Shown here in pieces: positions 9,788-17,879 of a DNA stretch of 39,999 nucleotides. The translations under genes were made by a program, and so were the position numbers. The notes beneath the pieces were generated by a model. The model ran no database searches. It worked only from the letters and a program-made list of their open reading frames with translations, and was not told the origin of the DNA. The stretch's first letter is position 1. Each line of letters starts with the position of its first letter. Source of the DNA: Bacteroidaceae bacterium (lineage in GTDB: Bacteria > Bacteroidota > Bacteroidia > Bacteroidales > Bacteroidaceae); NCBI GenBank assembly GCA_017522915.1, contig JAFWXX010000045.1, positions 1 through 39,999 on the forward strand, written 5' to 3'.

Positions 9788-10284
9788 GACAATATTTTAT
9801 TTTGTTTTTTTTATCTTATGGATAGCAATTTGCAAAGTTAATAAAAAATATAAAAAAATAGTTGGTTCTTTTACTTTATAAAAGAATTTTAATTCTTTTG
9901 TGCCGTTTTTTTTTCAATTTGCTTTGTTTACTATTCCTGAGTCTGAGTTTCTGGCACAAAGAGAGCTATACTTTGAGCAATAATATCGCGATTGACTGCA
10001 AATCTATAAATCTTAACATTAATATTATATTGAACTGATGTGACTTATTTTATTGAGCTACTGTAACAAGGACTTATTCTATTTTGCAAAACAAGAGTTA
10101 CAATAGATCGCTGAATGCAAACATTTCAATTTCTGTTTTTTGAGATTCATCATTGTGTATCGGGATGACATTGATTTTCTGGTCAATATCGACATCATTA
10201 CCTGTTTTTATTCAACTTGTTACATTATAGCAATAAAAAAGTGTGTACGGAATTCCGTACACACTCATAGAATGTAGTATGTTT
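9788..10284. other. AT-rich intergenic region between the two C10 peptidase genes
   Basis: This 497-bp gap holds the promoter side of the C10-sialidase gene (TAACTTTG at 9840 to 9833, minus strand), a 20-bp AT-only hairpin at 9880-9899 (AAAAGAATT and AATTCTTTT around TT), and the terminator of the upstream C10 gene at 10240-10265. Between them, the minus strand has two open stretches without start codons, 9931-10044 (ending FVPETQTQE) and 10098-10211 (ending EMFAFSDLL). Their composition looks protein-like, so they may be the remains of a decayed gene, but stretches of 37 codons also occur by chance. No intact gene is seen. Confidence 0.5.
10240..10265 (-). terminator. Intrinsic terminator of the second C10 peptidase gene
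   Basis: This is a 26-bp perfect palindrome centred on GGAATTCC, with arms AGTGTGTACGGAA and TTCCGTACACACT. On the minus strand it is followed directly by TTTTTATTG. It starts 20 nt past the stop codon at 10285, so it is a convincing rho-independent terminator. Confidence 0.8.
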
Positions 10285-12210
10285 TTATTTCTTTATAACG
10301 ACGGTCATACCGTTGACTACGTAAACTCCCGGTATTGTGATTTTTTCTACTCTGCGTCCCGATAGGTCGTAAATATGTTGCTCTTTCTTATCTTCTGCAA
10401 CAGCGACGATATTTGTGCTTGCCGATTTCTCGAAATTGGCTGTAATAACCATAGCTTCTCTTGCTACAGTCGTGAATATGGGTTCTTTGCTTACAACATC
10501 TGTTCCTTTTGTCCACTCTGTGAACTTATAGCCCTCATTGGCTTTTGCCTCGAACACAATCTCGCTGCCGAGTGCAATGGTCTGTTTCTGTTCGCCGTAG
10601 ATAGTGGCTGTGCCTCCTTCGGTTGATGCAGTTTCTATAGTAACATTCAAATCGGTATCCTCTGTCACGAAGTTTACAAAAAAAGCCGCATCTTCAGTTG
10701 CAGTAAACTCATACGGGTTCTTGTTGGTGTGTATTGTCCCTTTTCCGCTGGCGATGGTGTTGCCGGTTGACCAGTAGGCGAATTTCCTTCCAGAGCCTTC
10801 AACAGCTGCGGCACGAATTGAAACAGTACTGCCTTTCTCTACTTCCAGTTTCCTGTCTGTACCGTTGCCTACATATGCATATCCTCCGCTGCCCTTAACC
10901 TCTATTGTTACTGTCCCGCTCTTCTCTATGAAGATTGCTGTATATATCTTGTCGCTTTGCGCTGTAGTAGAGAAAAAAGCATTTGTGCTTACGATGTCAA
11001 TGCCGTTTCTCCACTCGACGAAAATGTATCCCTCATCTGGGATTGCTTCAAGAGATACTGCACTTCCGGCTGTTACGGTAATCTCTGCCATTCCATTGAC
11101 TGTCGCATTTCCGCCTATGGTCGATTCTGCCTTTATTGTAACTTCGGCCGGTGTATTGGGCTCTTTACTCTCCTTGAAGTTGGCTGTGTATTCGGCATCT
11201 GCGGTTGCTGTTGTTGTGTATGTGCTGTTGCTGCTTACCTCTTCACCGTTCAATGTCCAGTTCACGAACACGTATCCTTCGTTTGCTGTAGCTGTAAGAG
11301 TGATGCTTGCACCTTCGTTCACGGTTACATTATCCTTGTCGTTTACAGTAGCGCTGCCGGCTTCTTCTTCATTTACCGCAACGCTTATAGTGTAAGTCGC
11401 AACATCTGGCTTAAGCATGAAATATGCTCTATGCGACTTTGAATAGTCACTGTATGCATCGGGTTTCATCTCATCGAGTTTGAACCAGCCGTTGCCTTGT
11501 CCGCCCCAGCCCCAGTTGAAGTGGAAGTAGCCCTTGTCGGTGTAGCCGTCCAGAATGAAGATGTGGCGGCCTCCGCCCGTTGTTGTGGATGAGTAGGGTA
11601 TAGGGCAGCCGGCATCGAGGCTCTGCTTAATGTATTCTACCCAAAGATTGTCGTTTGCAAGAACATCTCTGTTTGTGGCCATAGTTGCCGAGGAGGTGTT
11701 GGGTGACTCGCTTTTGTATTTGAAGATATCGATAAGCTTGGCCGCACCCTCGCCGCCTGCTCCAGATGCTGTATTGCCTGTCCCGTATTCAACTCCGTAA
11801 GCCCAACCCAGGTCACGCATGAGCGTTGCCACGGCATTGGCTTCCTCATCGGTGTATGTTCCGCTGTAGCTGCTGAGCATGTTGTCCCAATCATATACAT
11901 GCCCCAATGTCATGCTTTCTCCGGTGCCGGAGTGATAGACTCTCTTTTCATTGGCTTTTGCCGGCCATTTATGGTAGTTCATGAGAATGGCATACGCTGT
12001 CGGAACGCAACCTGTAATGGCTTGTGAGCCATTGCTTGTAAAACATAATTTGTTGTAAGGTGAACCTTGTCCCCATTTGGCTGTCTCAAGATATACTACG
12101 ATGTTGCCGTATTCCTCTTCTGTCGCTCCGGCCCTATCCTGTGCCTGCATTGGCATGAATAATGATAAAAGGCATGCGATAGCCATTGCTGTGCGTAAGA
12201 ATTTTTTCAT
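10285..12210 (-). CDS. Secreted C10 family cysteine peptidase with repeat modules (641 aa)
   Basis: A streptopain-like cysteine peptidase, exported by a signal peptide (1-23, ending MQA). The catalytic domain starts almost at once (about 34-270), with Cys68 in TGCVPTAYA, His216 in GGRHIFILDGY and the following FNWGWGG motif. The long Spi/SpeB-type propeptide present in the neighbouring C10-sialidase is absent. Four bacterial repeat modules follow (about 272-346, 355-430, 432-517, 521-593), recognisable by GYxFVxW and a closing YTANF. The C-terminal tail, IYDLSGRR...PGVYVVNG, matches those of the giant protein and the M60 peptidase. A TATTTTTG -7 box lies at 12246 to 12239, about 30 nt before the ATG. 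The gene probably arose from the same ancestor as the N-terminal part of its neighbour. How latency is controlled without a propeptide is unknown. Confidence 0.9.
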   Translation of the reverse strand: MKKFLRTAMAIACLLSLFMPMQAQDRAGATEEEYGNIVVYLETAKWGQGSPYNKLCFTSNGSQAITGCVPTAYAILMNYHKWPAKANEKRVYHSGTGESMTLGHVYDWDNMLSSYSGTYTDEEANAVATLMRDLGWAYGVEYGTGNTASGAGGEGAAKLIDIFKYKSESPNTSSATMATNRDVLANDNLWVEYIKQSLDAGCPIPYSSTTTGGGRHIFILDGYTDKGYFHFNWGWGGQGNGWFKLDEMKPDAYSDYSKSHRAYFMLKPDVATYTISVAVNEEEAGSATVNDKDNVTVNEGASITLTATANEGYVFVNWTLNGEEVSSNSTYTTTATADAEYTANFKESKEPNTPAEVTIKAESTIGGNATVNGMAEITVTAGSAVSLEAIPDEGYIFVEWRNGIDIVSTNAFFSTTAQSDKIYTAIFIEKSGTVTIEVKGSGGYAYVGNGTDRKLEVEKGSTVSIRAAAVEGSGRKFAYWSTGNTIASGKGTIHTNKNPYEFTATEDAAFFVNFVTEDTDLNVTIETASTEGGTATIYGEQKQTIALGSEIVFEAKANEGYKFTEWTKGTDVVSKEPIFTTVAREAMVITANFEKSASTNIVAVAEDKKEQHIYDLSGRRVEKITIPGVYVVNGMTVVIKK

Positions 12211-12281
12211 GGTATTATGTCTTTTTGTTCCGTAATGGCAAAAATAGTAAAATCCTTTGATTCTCCGGCAGTTTTCTGCAA

Positions 12282-12848
12282 TTATTCATTATTGAACAGA
12301 ATGCGGTAGTGTTCTGCTTTTTTCTCAATGGAAAGTGGGTAGGCGCGTGAACTCGATGGCATACGCCATAATCTGATTTTGCGTTTACCTGAAAAGAATA
12401 TAGTTGAACTACCTACAGAAGGCTCATCGCATAAAAAAGTCTCGGTGATGACTTCTGTGGCTTTCTGTCCTGTGGTGACAATGGCAGTACAGTGGGGCAG
12501 GGCTGTCAGCAAGGCACTTATGTCGGTTGGTGTTATCACTTCAAGAAACTTGTCCGAAGCATTCTCTTTCAGCCTTATTACCTCGCAGGCTGTGTCGTAA
12601 AGGGCAATGCCTTTGTCGAGGCAAAATTTAATGATGGCATCTTTGTCGAATCGTTTTTCGCCTTTTACCTCAAAATGGTGCTTGTCGTTGTAGAAGATTA
12701 ACCCCATTATTCGCCACATGTCGTTTATCCAGTTGGGGTAGAAGAAATCCATCGACCAACGTGCTTTGGGCGGCGGAAAGCTGCCGAGCATAAGAATTCT
12801 TGCGTTGCCGGGCAGAAATGGCTCTAATGGGTGCTTTTCACTCTTCAT
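12282..12848 (-). CDS. Uracil-DNA glycosylase superfamily protein (MUG-like)
   Basis: This 188-residue cytosolic protein belongs to the uracil-DNA glycosylase fold and probably excises damaged or mismatched bases. The N-terminal motif LMLGSFPPP (about 19-27), followed by WSMDFFYPNW, and the late motif WRMPSSSRAYP (about 161-171) are characteristic of the mismatch-type glycosylase group in Bacteroidota. VVTTGQKAT-like sequence in the middle is the usual strand and helix. Its start codon overlaps the 3' end of the DUF2156 gene by 11 nt, so the two are probably translated from one mRNA. The exact base specificity cannot be read from the sequence. Confidence 0.82.
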   Translation of the reverse strand: MKSEKHPLEPFLPGNARILMLGSFPPPKARWSMDFFYPNWINDMWRIMGLIFYNDKHHFEVKGEKRFDKDAIIKFCLDKGIALYDTACEVIRLKENASDKFLEVITPTDISALLTALPHCTAIVTTGQKATEVITETFLCDEPSVGSSTIFFSGKRKIRLWRMPSSSRAYPLSIEKKAEHYRILFNNE

Positions 12849-13746
12849 TCGGAATCATTTCGTATCGGTGCAGCATCATGGTGGGGTTGTAGGCGCGCTT
12901 GACTTGGCGCAGTCCGGGGTCGCCGAGGTCCTCTTCGCGGTTCACATATATGATTTCGGGGTGCTCACCGAGCATGTCATTTATGAACATGCGGTTTATG
13001 GCCTCGCTACTTCCTGCAATATTGTGGTTGGCTTTCTCTATGTGTACATATAGAGTGTCCCCGAACAGTTCTCCCAGCGTAAAGGCTGCGATTTCTCCTT
13101 TTACACGCAGGATGCCTGCGTGCTGTGCATATAGCGTGAGGTTTCTTACTGTAGCAATGCATTGCCACTGCTCGTAACAGCGCATGTTGTCTTCGCGGTT
13201 GTGCTGGCAGTCGCGGTTGCTTGCGAGGAAGCGCACTATTTCCTTAATATCATCGGCAGTACATCGGTTGTAGCTGTGTTCCGGGTTTTCGGCAATGAAC
13301 TTGTTGTAGCGGTTGCGTTTCTTGTTCAGGGCCTTGCCTTTCAGTGTGGCAAGTGATTCGGCACTGTATATGTAGTCGCTCCAGTTCTCCAATGAAGTGG
13401 CTGTGTGTTCAGGCAGCAACTCCTGCAATGCAGGGTATATATCTTCGGGTACGGCTGTAAGGCGAAACCTTTCACCGGCCTCGCAGCAATGCTGCCTAAG
13501 AACCTTAATCGACTCCTCTATAGGCAGTGCGCCTATAGGTGCGAGAAAGGCACGGCTGTTCATGTCGAGCTGTGACTTGCACTGCACGAAAAGGGTTCCT
13601 TCTTCTATGGCATATCTGTAGTCCATGAATCGGGCCCACATGACAAGGTTGCCCGGCGTGTAGTCGCACGAACGTGTATGGCATGATTGGGCAAACGGCA
13701 AAAGCTTGCCGATGTCATCTGTTGTTATTGGCTTGAATTGCAGCAT
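12838..13746 (-). CDS. DUF2156 domain protein (GNAT-like fold)
   Basis: This 302-residue protein has a DUF2156-type arrangement, related to the C-terminal domain of phosphatidylglycerol lysyltransferase (MprF). A helical and beta N-terminal half includes PGNLVMWARF. The diagnostic stretch DYIYSAESLATLKGKAL followed by NKKRNRYNKF lies at about 124-150, and the C-terminal half contains IAAFTLGELFGDTLYVHIEK and a closing YNPTMMLHRYEM. It has no signal peptide or membrane segment, so if it transfers an acyl or aminoacyl group it does so in the cytosol. Family members are mostly uncharacterised. It is the first gene of a two-gene unit with the glycosylase, and a hairpin at 13768-13797 separates it from the preceding yidC unit. 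Confidence 0.85.
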   Translation of the reverse strand: MLQFKPITTDDIGKLLPFAQSCHTRSCDYTPGNLVMWARFMDYRYAIEEGTLFVQCKSQLDMNSRAFLAPIGALPIEESIKVLRQHCCEAGERFRLTAVPEDIYPALQELLPEHTATSLENWSDYIYSAESLATLKGKALNKKRNRYNKFIAENPEHSYNRCTADDIKEIVRFLASNRDCQHNREDNMRCYEQWQCIATVRNLTLYAQHAGILRVKGEIAAFTLGELFGDTLYVHIEKANHNIAGSSEAINRMFINDMLGEHPEIIYVNREEDLGDPGLRQVKRAYNPTMMLHRYEMIPNEE

Positions 13747-13767
13747 GGTAACGGAGTGTATATCAAA

Positions 13768-13797
13768 GGGCTACATCAAACGATTCTGATGTAGCCC
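13768..13797 (-). terminator. Terminator of the yidC unit
   Basis: This is an 11-bp perfect stem, GGGCTACATCA at 13768-13778 and TGATGTAGCCC at 13787-13797, with an 8-nt loop. It is followed on the minus strand by TTTGATATAC. It sits 14 nt beyond the stop codon at 13811. The U tract is short, so efficiency is uncertain. Confidence 0.6.
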
Positions 13798-13810
13798 TCT
13801 TTCCCGGTTA

Positions 13811-14440
13811 TTATTTCTTCTCCAGGTCCTCTGCCTTAGGACGTGGCTCTTTTTTTGCAAGTGTAACAATCTTATAGACATACTCTGTCATCCATTCGGG
13901 GCTGTGGCCCAGCTTTTCGCGGTACTGGCGCACTGAATATACAGTACGGAACGTAGCCTCGTCCTTCCAGTTGTTCTTTGTGAGGATGTCATTTATTATC
14001 TTCTCTGTCATTCCGCGGAGCATCTTGTGCATGAAGCCCGGAACACGGAACTTCCACTTCATGAGGTTGCCTACCAGCATCATGAGGTCGTTGTTGAAGC
14101 CCTGGACTGCAAAGAGGTACGTCTGTGCATCCTGCATCTTCTTGCAGTTCTTCTTTACCGACTGGTCAATCTCCTTGAAGAATGCTTCGTTTAACCCGTA
14201 TATCTGTTCGAGCATCTTCTTGCAACGGCTTTTCTCTGCAACTCCAAGCTTGTTGTTCTGTGTCGCAACCTTAAGCGTGCGCTTGAATGTCGCAAGGTCG
14301 GGCAACATGTTTACATTGCTTATGCCGAGGTTCGATGCAAGCACCGACTGGTAATATACACGTATGAGGGTCATGAAATCCTCCATTCCTCCTACACGCT
14401 CTGTAGTCTTCTTTTTCTTGAAAAAATCAAATAGTCCCAT
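13811..14440 (-). CDS. Conserved hypothetical protein (209 aa) downstream of yidC
   Basis: I do not recognise a named family. The protein is soluble, mainly alpha-helical and rich in Lys, starting MGLFDFFKKKK and ending EDLEKK, with no signal peptide. A charged helical stretch with SVKKNCKKMQDAQTYLFAVQGF is followed by VGNLMKWKFRVPGFMHKML, an amphipathic segment that could contact membranes. It lies 47 nt downstream of yidC on the same strand with no terminator between, so it is probably co-transcribed. A role linked to membrane protein insertion is only guilt by association. Confidence 0.75.
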   Translation of the reverse strand: MGLFDFFKKKKTTERVGGMEDFMTLIRVYYQSVLASNLGISNVNMLPDLATFKRTLKVATQNNKLGVAEKSRCKKMLEQIYGLNEAFFKEIDQSVKKNCKKMQDAQTYLFAVQGFNNDLMMLVGNLMKWKFRVPGFMHKMLRGMTEKIINDILTKNNWKDEATFRTVYSVRQYREKLGHSPEWMTEYVYKIVTLAKKEPRPKAEDLEKK

Positions 14441-14487
14441 TTGGAAGCTGTTTAAATTCTAAAAAATATTTTCTTATAGAAGCTGTA

Positions 14488-16401
14488 TCACTTCTTGCCG
14501 TTTCTGGCTTTTCTCATCTTCTCCTGCTCTTCGGCAAGCCTTCTCTGCTGTTCCTGAAGAGCCTCAAGGCGTGCCATCATGTTGCTCTTCTTTGCAGGGT
14601 TGTTCTTGTTGCTCTCGGCGTAGGCCTCCATTTTCTTCAACAGCTCGTCCTCCTTTACTGCACGTCTAAGGTAGATGAATATGCCCACGCTGATGAGTGT
14701 AGATACGAAGTAGTAGAAGTTGAGGCCCGATGAATAGTCGTTGAACATGAAGAAGAACATTACCGGCATGAGGTACATCATCCAGCGCATCATCTTCTGC
14801 TGCTGTTCCATTTCGGAACTGCCCATGCTCGGCTGCATCTTGCTTGTATAGTATGTGTTCGCAATCTGTGTAACGCAGAACAGGAGGCAGAAGAGGCTTA
14901 TGTGATTGCCGATGAGCCATATCGGCTGGTCCCAACTTATGATAGAGTCGAATGCCGAAAGGTCATTTGCCCATAGGAAGCTCTCCTGACGCAATTCAAT
15001 GGCGTTAGGCACAAAATTGAACAGGGCGATGAATACAGGCATCTGAATGAGCATCGGCAGACATCCGCCCATAGGGCTTGCACCGTACTTCGAATATAGG
15101 CCCATTATCTCCTGCTGCTTCTTCAGCGCATCCTCCTTCTTTGTGTATTTTGCATTAATCTCGTCGATGTACGGCTTGAGGGCGCGCATCTTGGCCGAAG
15201 ATACGTACGATTTCTTTGTGAACGGATAGACAATGGTCTTGATTATTATCGTAAGCAGGATAAGCACAAGTCCCATGTTGAGTCCAAGGCCCGAAAGTCC
15301 GTCGAAAAGGTACATGATGAAGTACCGGTTTATCCAGCGTACTATAGGCCAGCCGAAGTATATAATCTCTTCGAGTTCCAGGTCGTCACCGGCATTCAAT
15401 GACATACTGCTGCACTCCTGGAGAGTGCCGAACTTATTGGGTCCGAAGTAGAACTGGATTCCTGTAGCCTTTACGCCTGTAGGGTCGAACGGTACATTCA
15501 TGTTGGCCGAGAAGCTCTTGAGCATGTTCTCGCCTTTCTCAATCTTCTTTGAGTCGAGGCTTACGTCGCTGAAGTCCTCTCCGGCAATCATTATGCATGA
15601 GAAGAACTGGTTCTTGCACGCAATCCATTTCATAGGCTCGGTGAACTTCTCGCTGTCGTCCTGCATCTCGCTCAGATAGTCGCTGTCGTCATCAACAGGC
15701 TTGTATGTCAGGCTTGTGAAACGCTGCTCGAACTCATATCCCGGCTCATGCTGGCGTGCGAGCTGTCTCCACTCGATTCCGGCACTCTTTCTGCTGCTGA
15801 GTATGTCGTCCATGTTCTTTGCATCGATATGCATGTCGAGCATGTAGCCGTTGAGCCTGTATGTGAACTCGATGTATCTTTCCTCACCGAGTGAAAGGCG
15901 CATTGCAGCCTCGGTCCCGCTCTTTACCATAGGGGTAAAGTAGAGCTCGTCTGTTGCAATGTTCCTTACTCCCTGCTTGCCTTCGAATATAAAGTTTATG
16001 GTGTTGCTGTCGAAGTTGCCGGCCTTGTCTCCCTTGTCGAACATTACGAGCGGCTTGCCTTGCTGGTCGTTGTACTCCTTGAGGGTAACGGCCGATACGC
16101 AACCGCCGAGAGTTGAAAGGTCAACACTTATGTACTCGTTTGAGAGAGTAATGGTCTCCTCTGTTCCGTTGAGAGCATTGAAAAGAATGTTTGAAGAGTC
16201 TTTCTTCTGCTCCTCGATCTCATTCAGTCTCAGTTGTTCCTGAGCCTTCTCTGCAAGTTGCTTTCCTTTCTCTACAAGAGCTATCGAGTCGTTGTATCTC
16301 TGCTGTCTGGCAATATCCTCCGGGCTGGGCTGGTTAAGCATGAAGTAGCCGATGAGTACAAAACCTATAAGTATATATCCGATAATGCTTCTTTTGTCCA
16401 T
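14488..16401 (-). CDS. yidC: Membrane protein insertase YidC
   Basis: The inner-membrane insertase that integrates and folds membrane proteins, alone or with Sec. The 637-residue length suits the Gram-negative form. It has an N-terminal anchor (about 6-22, IIGYILIGFVLIGYF), a large periplasmic beta domain (about 80-345), and the conserved 60KD_IMP core (about 355-585) with MYLFDGLSGLGLNMGLVLILL, VYPFTKKSYVSSAKM, the cytoplasmic hairpin KKQQEIMGLYSKYGASPMGGC, and later helices with PVMFFFMF. The tail is a highly charged coil (about 586-637) typical of Bacteroidota YidC. A TAACTTTG -7 box lies at 16452 to 16445, about 45 nt before the ATG. The gene heads a minus-strand unit and is divergent from the DUF3078 gene. 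Confidence 0.97.
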   Translation of the reverse strand: MDKRSIIGYILIGFVLIGYFMLNQPSPEDIARQQRYNDSIALVEKGKQLAEKAQEQLRLNEIEEQKKDSSNILFNALNGTEETITLSNEYISVDLSTLGGCVSAVTLKEYNDQQGKPLVMFDKGDKAGNFDSNTINFIFEGKQGVRNIATDELYFTPMVKSGTEAAMRLSLGEERYIEFTYRLNGYMLDMHIDAKNMDDILSSRKSAGIEWRQLARQHEPGYEFEQRFTSLTYKPVDDDSDYLSEMQDDSEKFTEPMKWIACKNQFFSCIMIAGEDFSDVSLDSKKIEKGENMLKSFSANMNVPFDPTGVKATGIQFYFGPNKFGTLQECSSMSLNAGDDLELEEIIYFGWPIVRWINRYFIMYLFDGLSGLGLNMGLVLILLTIIIKTIVYPFTKKSYVSSAKMRALKPYIDEINAKYTKKEDALKKQQEIMGLYSKYGASPMGGCLPMLIQMPVFIALFNFVPNAIELRQESFLWANDLSAFDSIISWDQPIWLIGNHISLFCLLFCVTQIANTYYTSKMQPSMGSSEMEQQQKMMRWMMYLMPVMFFFMFNDYSSGLNFYYFVSTLISVGIFIYLRRAVKEDELLKKMEAYAESNKNNPAKKSNMMARLEALQEQQRRLAEEQEKMRKARNGKK

Positions 16402-16585
16402 GTCTGTAAAGCTATATTTGTTTGTGAGTATGCGGAATTTCGTGCAAAGTTAGTAAAAATAACGATAAGGCAGGTTACTTTATCGATATAAAATTGAGTT
16501 TTTGAAAGGTCGGGGCTTTTCGGGATTGACTTTATTTTAAATAATGTACTTTTTATATTATCTTCGCGCAATTAAATTTTAGACA

Positions 16586-17866
16586 ATGAAAACAAAACTA
16601 CTGATATTTTTGTTCTTTATTCTTGCGTCATTCCGTATTGCGGCCCAGCATAAACCCGATTTGGTGAAATACTACAGTGCCGGAATCGACAGCCTCGTAG
16701 CGCAGTCGAGAGTCGTGAACGAGGATTACGAGGAGGAAAAGACCAATCCTGCCTATGCCAGATTGTTTGCCTCCCCTGTCCTCTATAGTGATGTGCTTGA
16801 AAAGGCTTTTGCTGCCGATGCCAGAAACAGGGATGCCTCCGGTAGTGAGTCTTTGGAGTTTGACAGCAAGCGCAAAGCAGTGATAGACGGCATGATGATG
16901 AATATCTATAGGAACTCTCCCAGGAGTGTCGTCATGACTGAGAATGAACTGCGCAGTGCAAAGCCGGTTTCCAATGAGACAAAGATAAATGCTCCGGTAA
17001 TAAAGATTGAAAATACGATAATGCCGCATGATGTTGCCGGCGACATGAAGACTAATGTCGTGCGTCCGAGCTATTGGAAATTCAAGGGAAAGGTTGCTCT
17101 CCGTTTCTCTCAGAACTACATATCGGGCAACTGGTATCAGGGCGGTGAGAGCAACAAGACTATGCTGGGTGAAGTCGATCTCGACCTTAACTACGATGAC
17201 AAGAACCGTATAACCATGACCAATCATATTGATGTCGATTTAGGCTTTGCTACGTCCAAGGCCGATACACTGCATAGCTTCAAGACCAATACCGACCGTT
17301 TGAAACTGGAATCGACACTTGGTTACAGATTGGTCAAGAATGTCGATTTGACGGCACGCCTGAAAATGGAAACCCAGATGTTGCCTAACTATCCGGTCAA
17401 CAGCCCCGATTTCGTATCGAAGTTCATGGCTCCTTTTGATGCAAATTTCTCTATCGGTCTTACATACAAGCCCAAATGGAAGAACTTTGCTCTGGAGGTG
17501 TATCTGGCACCGCTGTCGGCATACAACTACAAGTTCGTGCGTTACGGAGAGCTTGCACCGCGTTATGGCATAAGGGAAGGCCGTCACCATAAAGAGGATT
17601 TCGGTACTCAGCTTGTTGTTACAATACCTTCAATGAAGCTCTTCAAGATTGTCGATTTCTGGGCCAAAGGCGAGTACTATACCAATTACGAGCGTGCATT
17701 CTTCCATTTTGAATCGAAATTCGACATAGCATTGACACGCTACTTCTCAGCATCCTTGAGCATGCATGCGCGCTTTGACGACAGTGCTCCGGGCCTATAC
17801 GACAAGGACTACGGCTATTGGCAGTTCAAGGAGCTTATGATGTTAGGTCTTACATACAGCTGGTAA
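16586..17866 (+). CDS. DUF3078 outer-membrane-type protein (426 aa)
   Basis: An exported protein with a signal peptide (1-20, ending IAAQ) and, from about residue 165 on, alternating beta strands rich in aromatic residues and ending YGYWQFKELMMLGLTYSW. This suggests an outer-membrane beta barrel. The characteristic DUF3078 core is WKFKGKVALRFSQNYISGNWYQGG (given here in pieces: WKFKGKVALRF, NYISGNWYQGG). Function is unknown for the family. The stop codon lies 13 nt before the antiporter start, so the two genes form a tight operon. The start is supported by the signal peptide. A TATCTTCG -7-like box lies at 16559-16566. Confidence 0.82.
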   Translation: MKTKLLIFLFFILASFRIAAQHKPDLVKYYSAGIDSLVAQSRVVNEDYEEEKTNPAYARLFASPVLYSDVLEKAFAADARNRDASGSESLEFDSKRKAVIDGMMMNIYRNSPRSVVMTENELRSAKPVSNETKINAPVIKIENTIMPHDVAGDMKTNVVRPSYWKFKGKVALRFSQNYISGNWYQGGESNKTMLGEVDLDLNYDDKNRITMTNHIDVDLGFATSKADTLHSFKTNTDRLKLESTLGYRLVKNVDLTARLKMETQMLPNYPVNSPDFVSKFMAPFDANFSIGLTYKPKWKNFALEVYLAPLSAYNYKFVRYGELAPRYGIREGRHHKEDFGTQLVVTIPSMKLFKIVDFWAKGEYYTNYERAFFHFESKFDIALTRYFSASLSMHARFDDSAPGLYDKDYGYWQFKELMMLGLTYSW

Positions 17867-17879
17867 AAAAAGGAATCTT

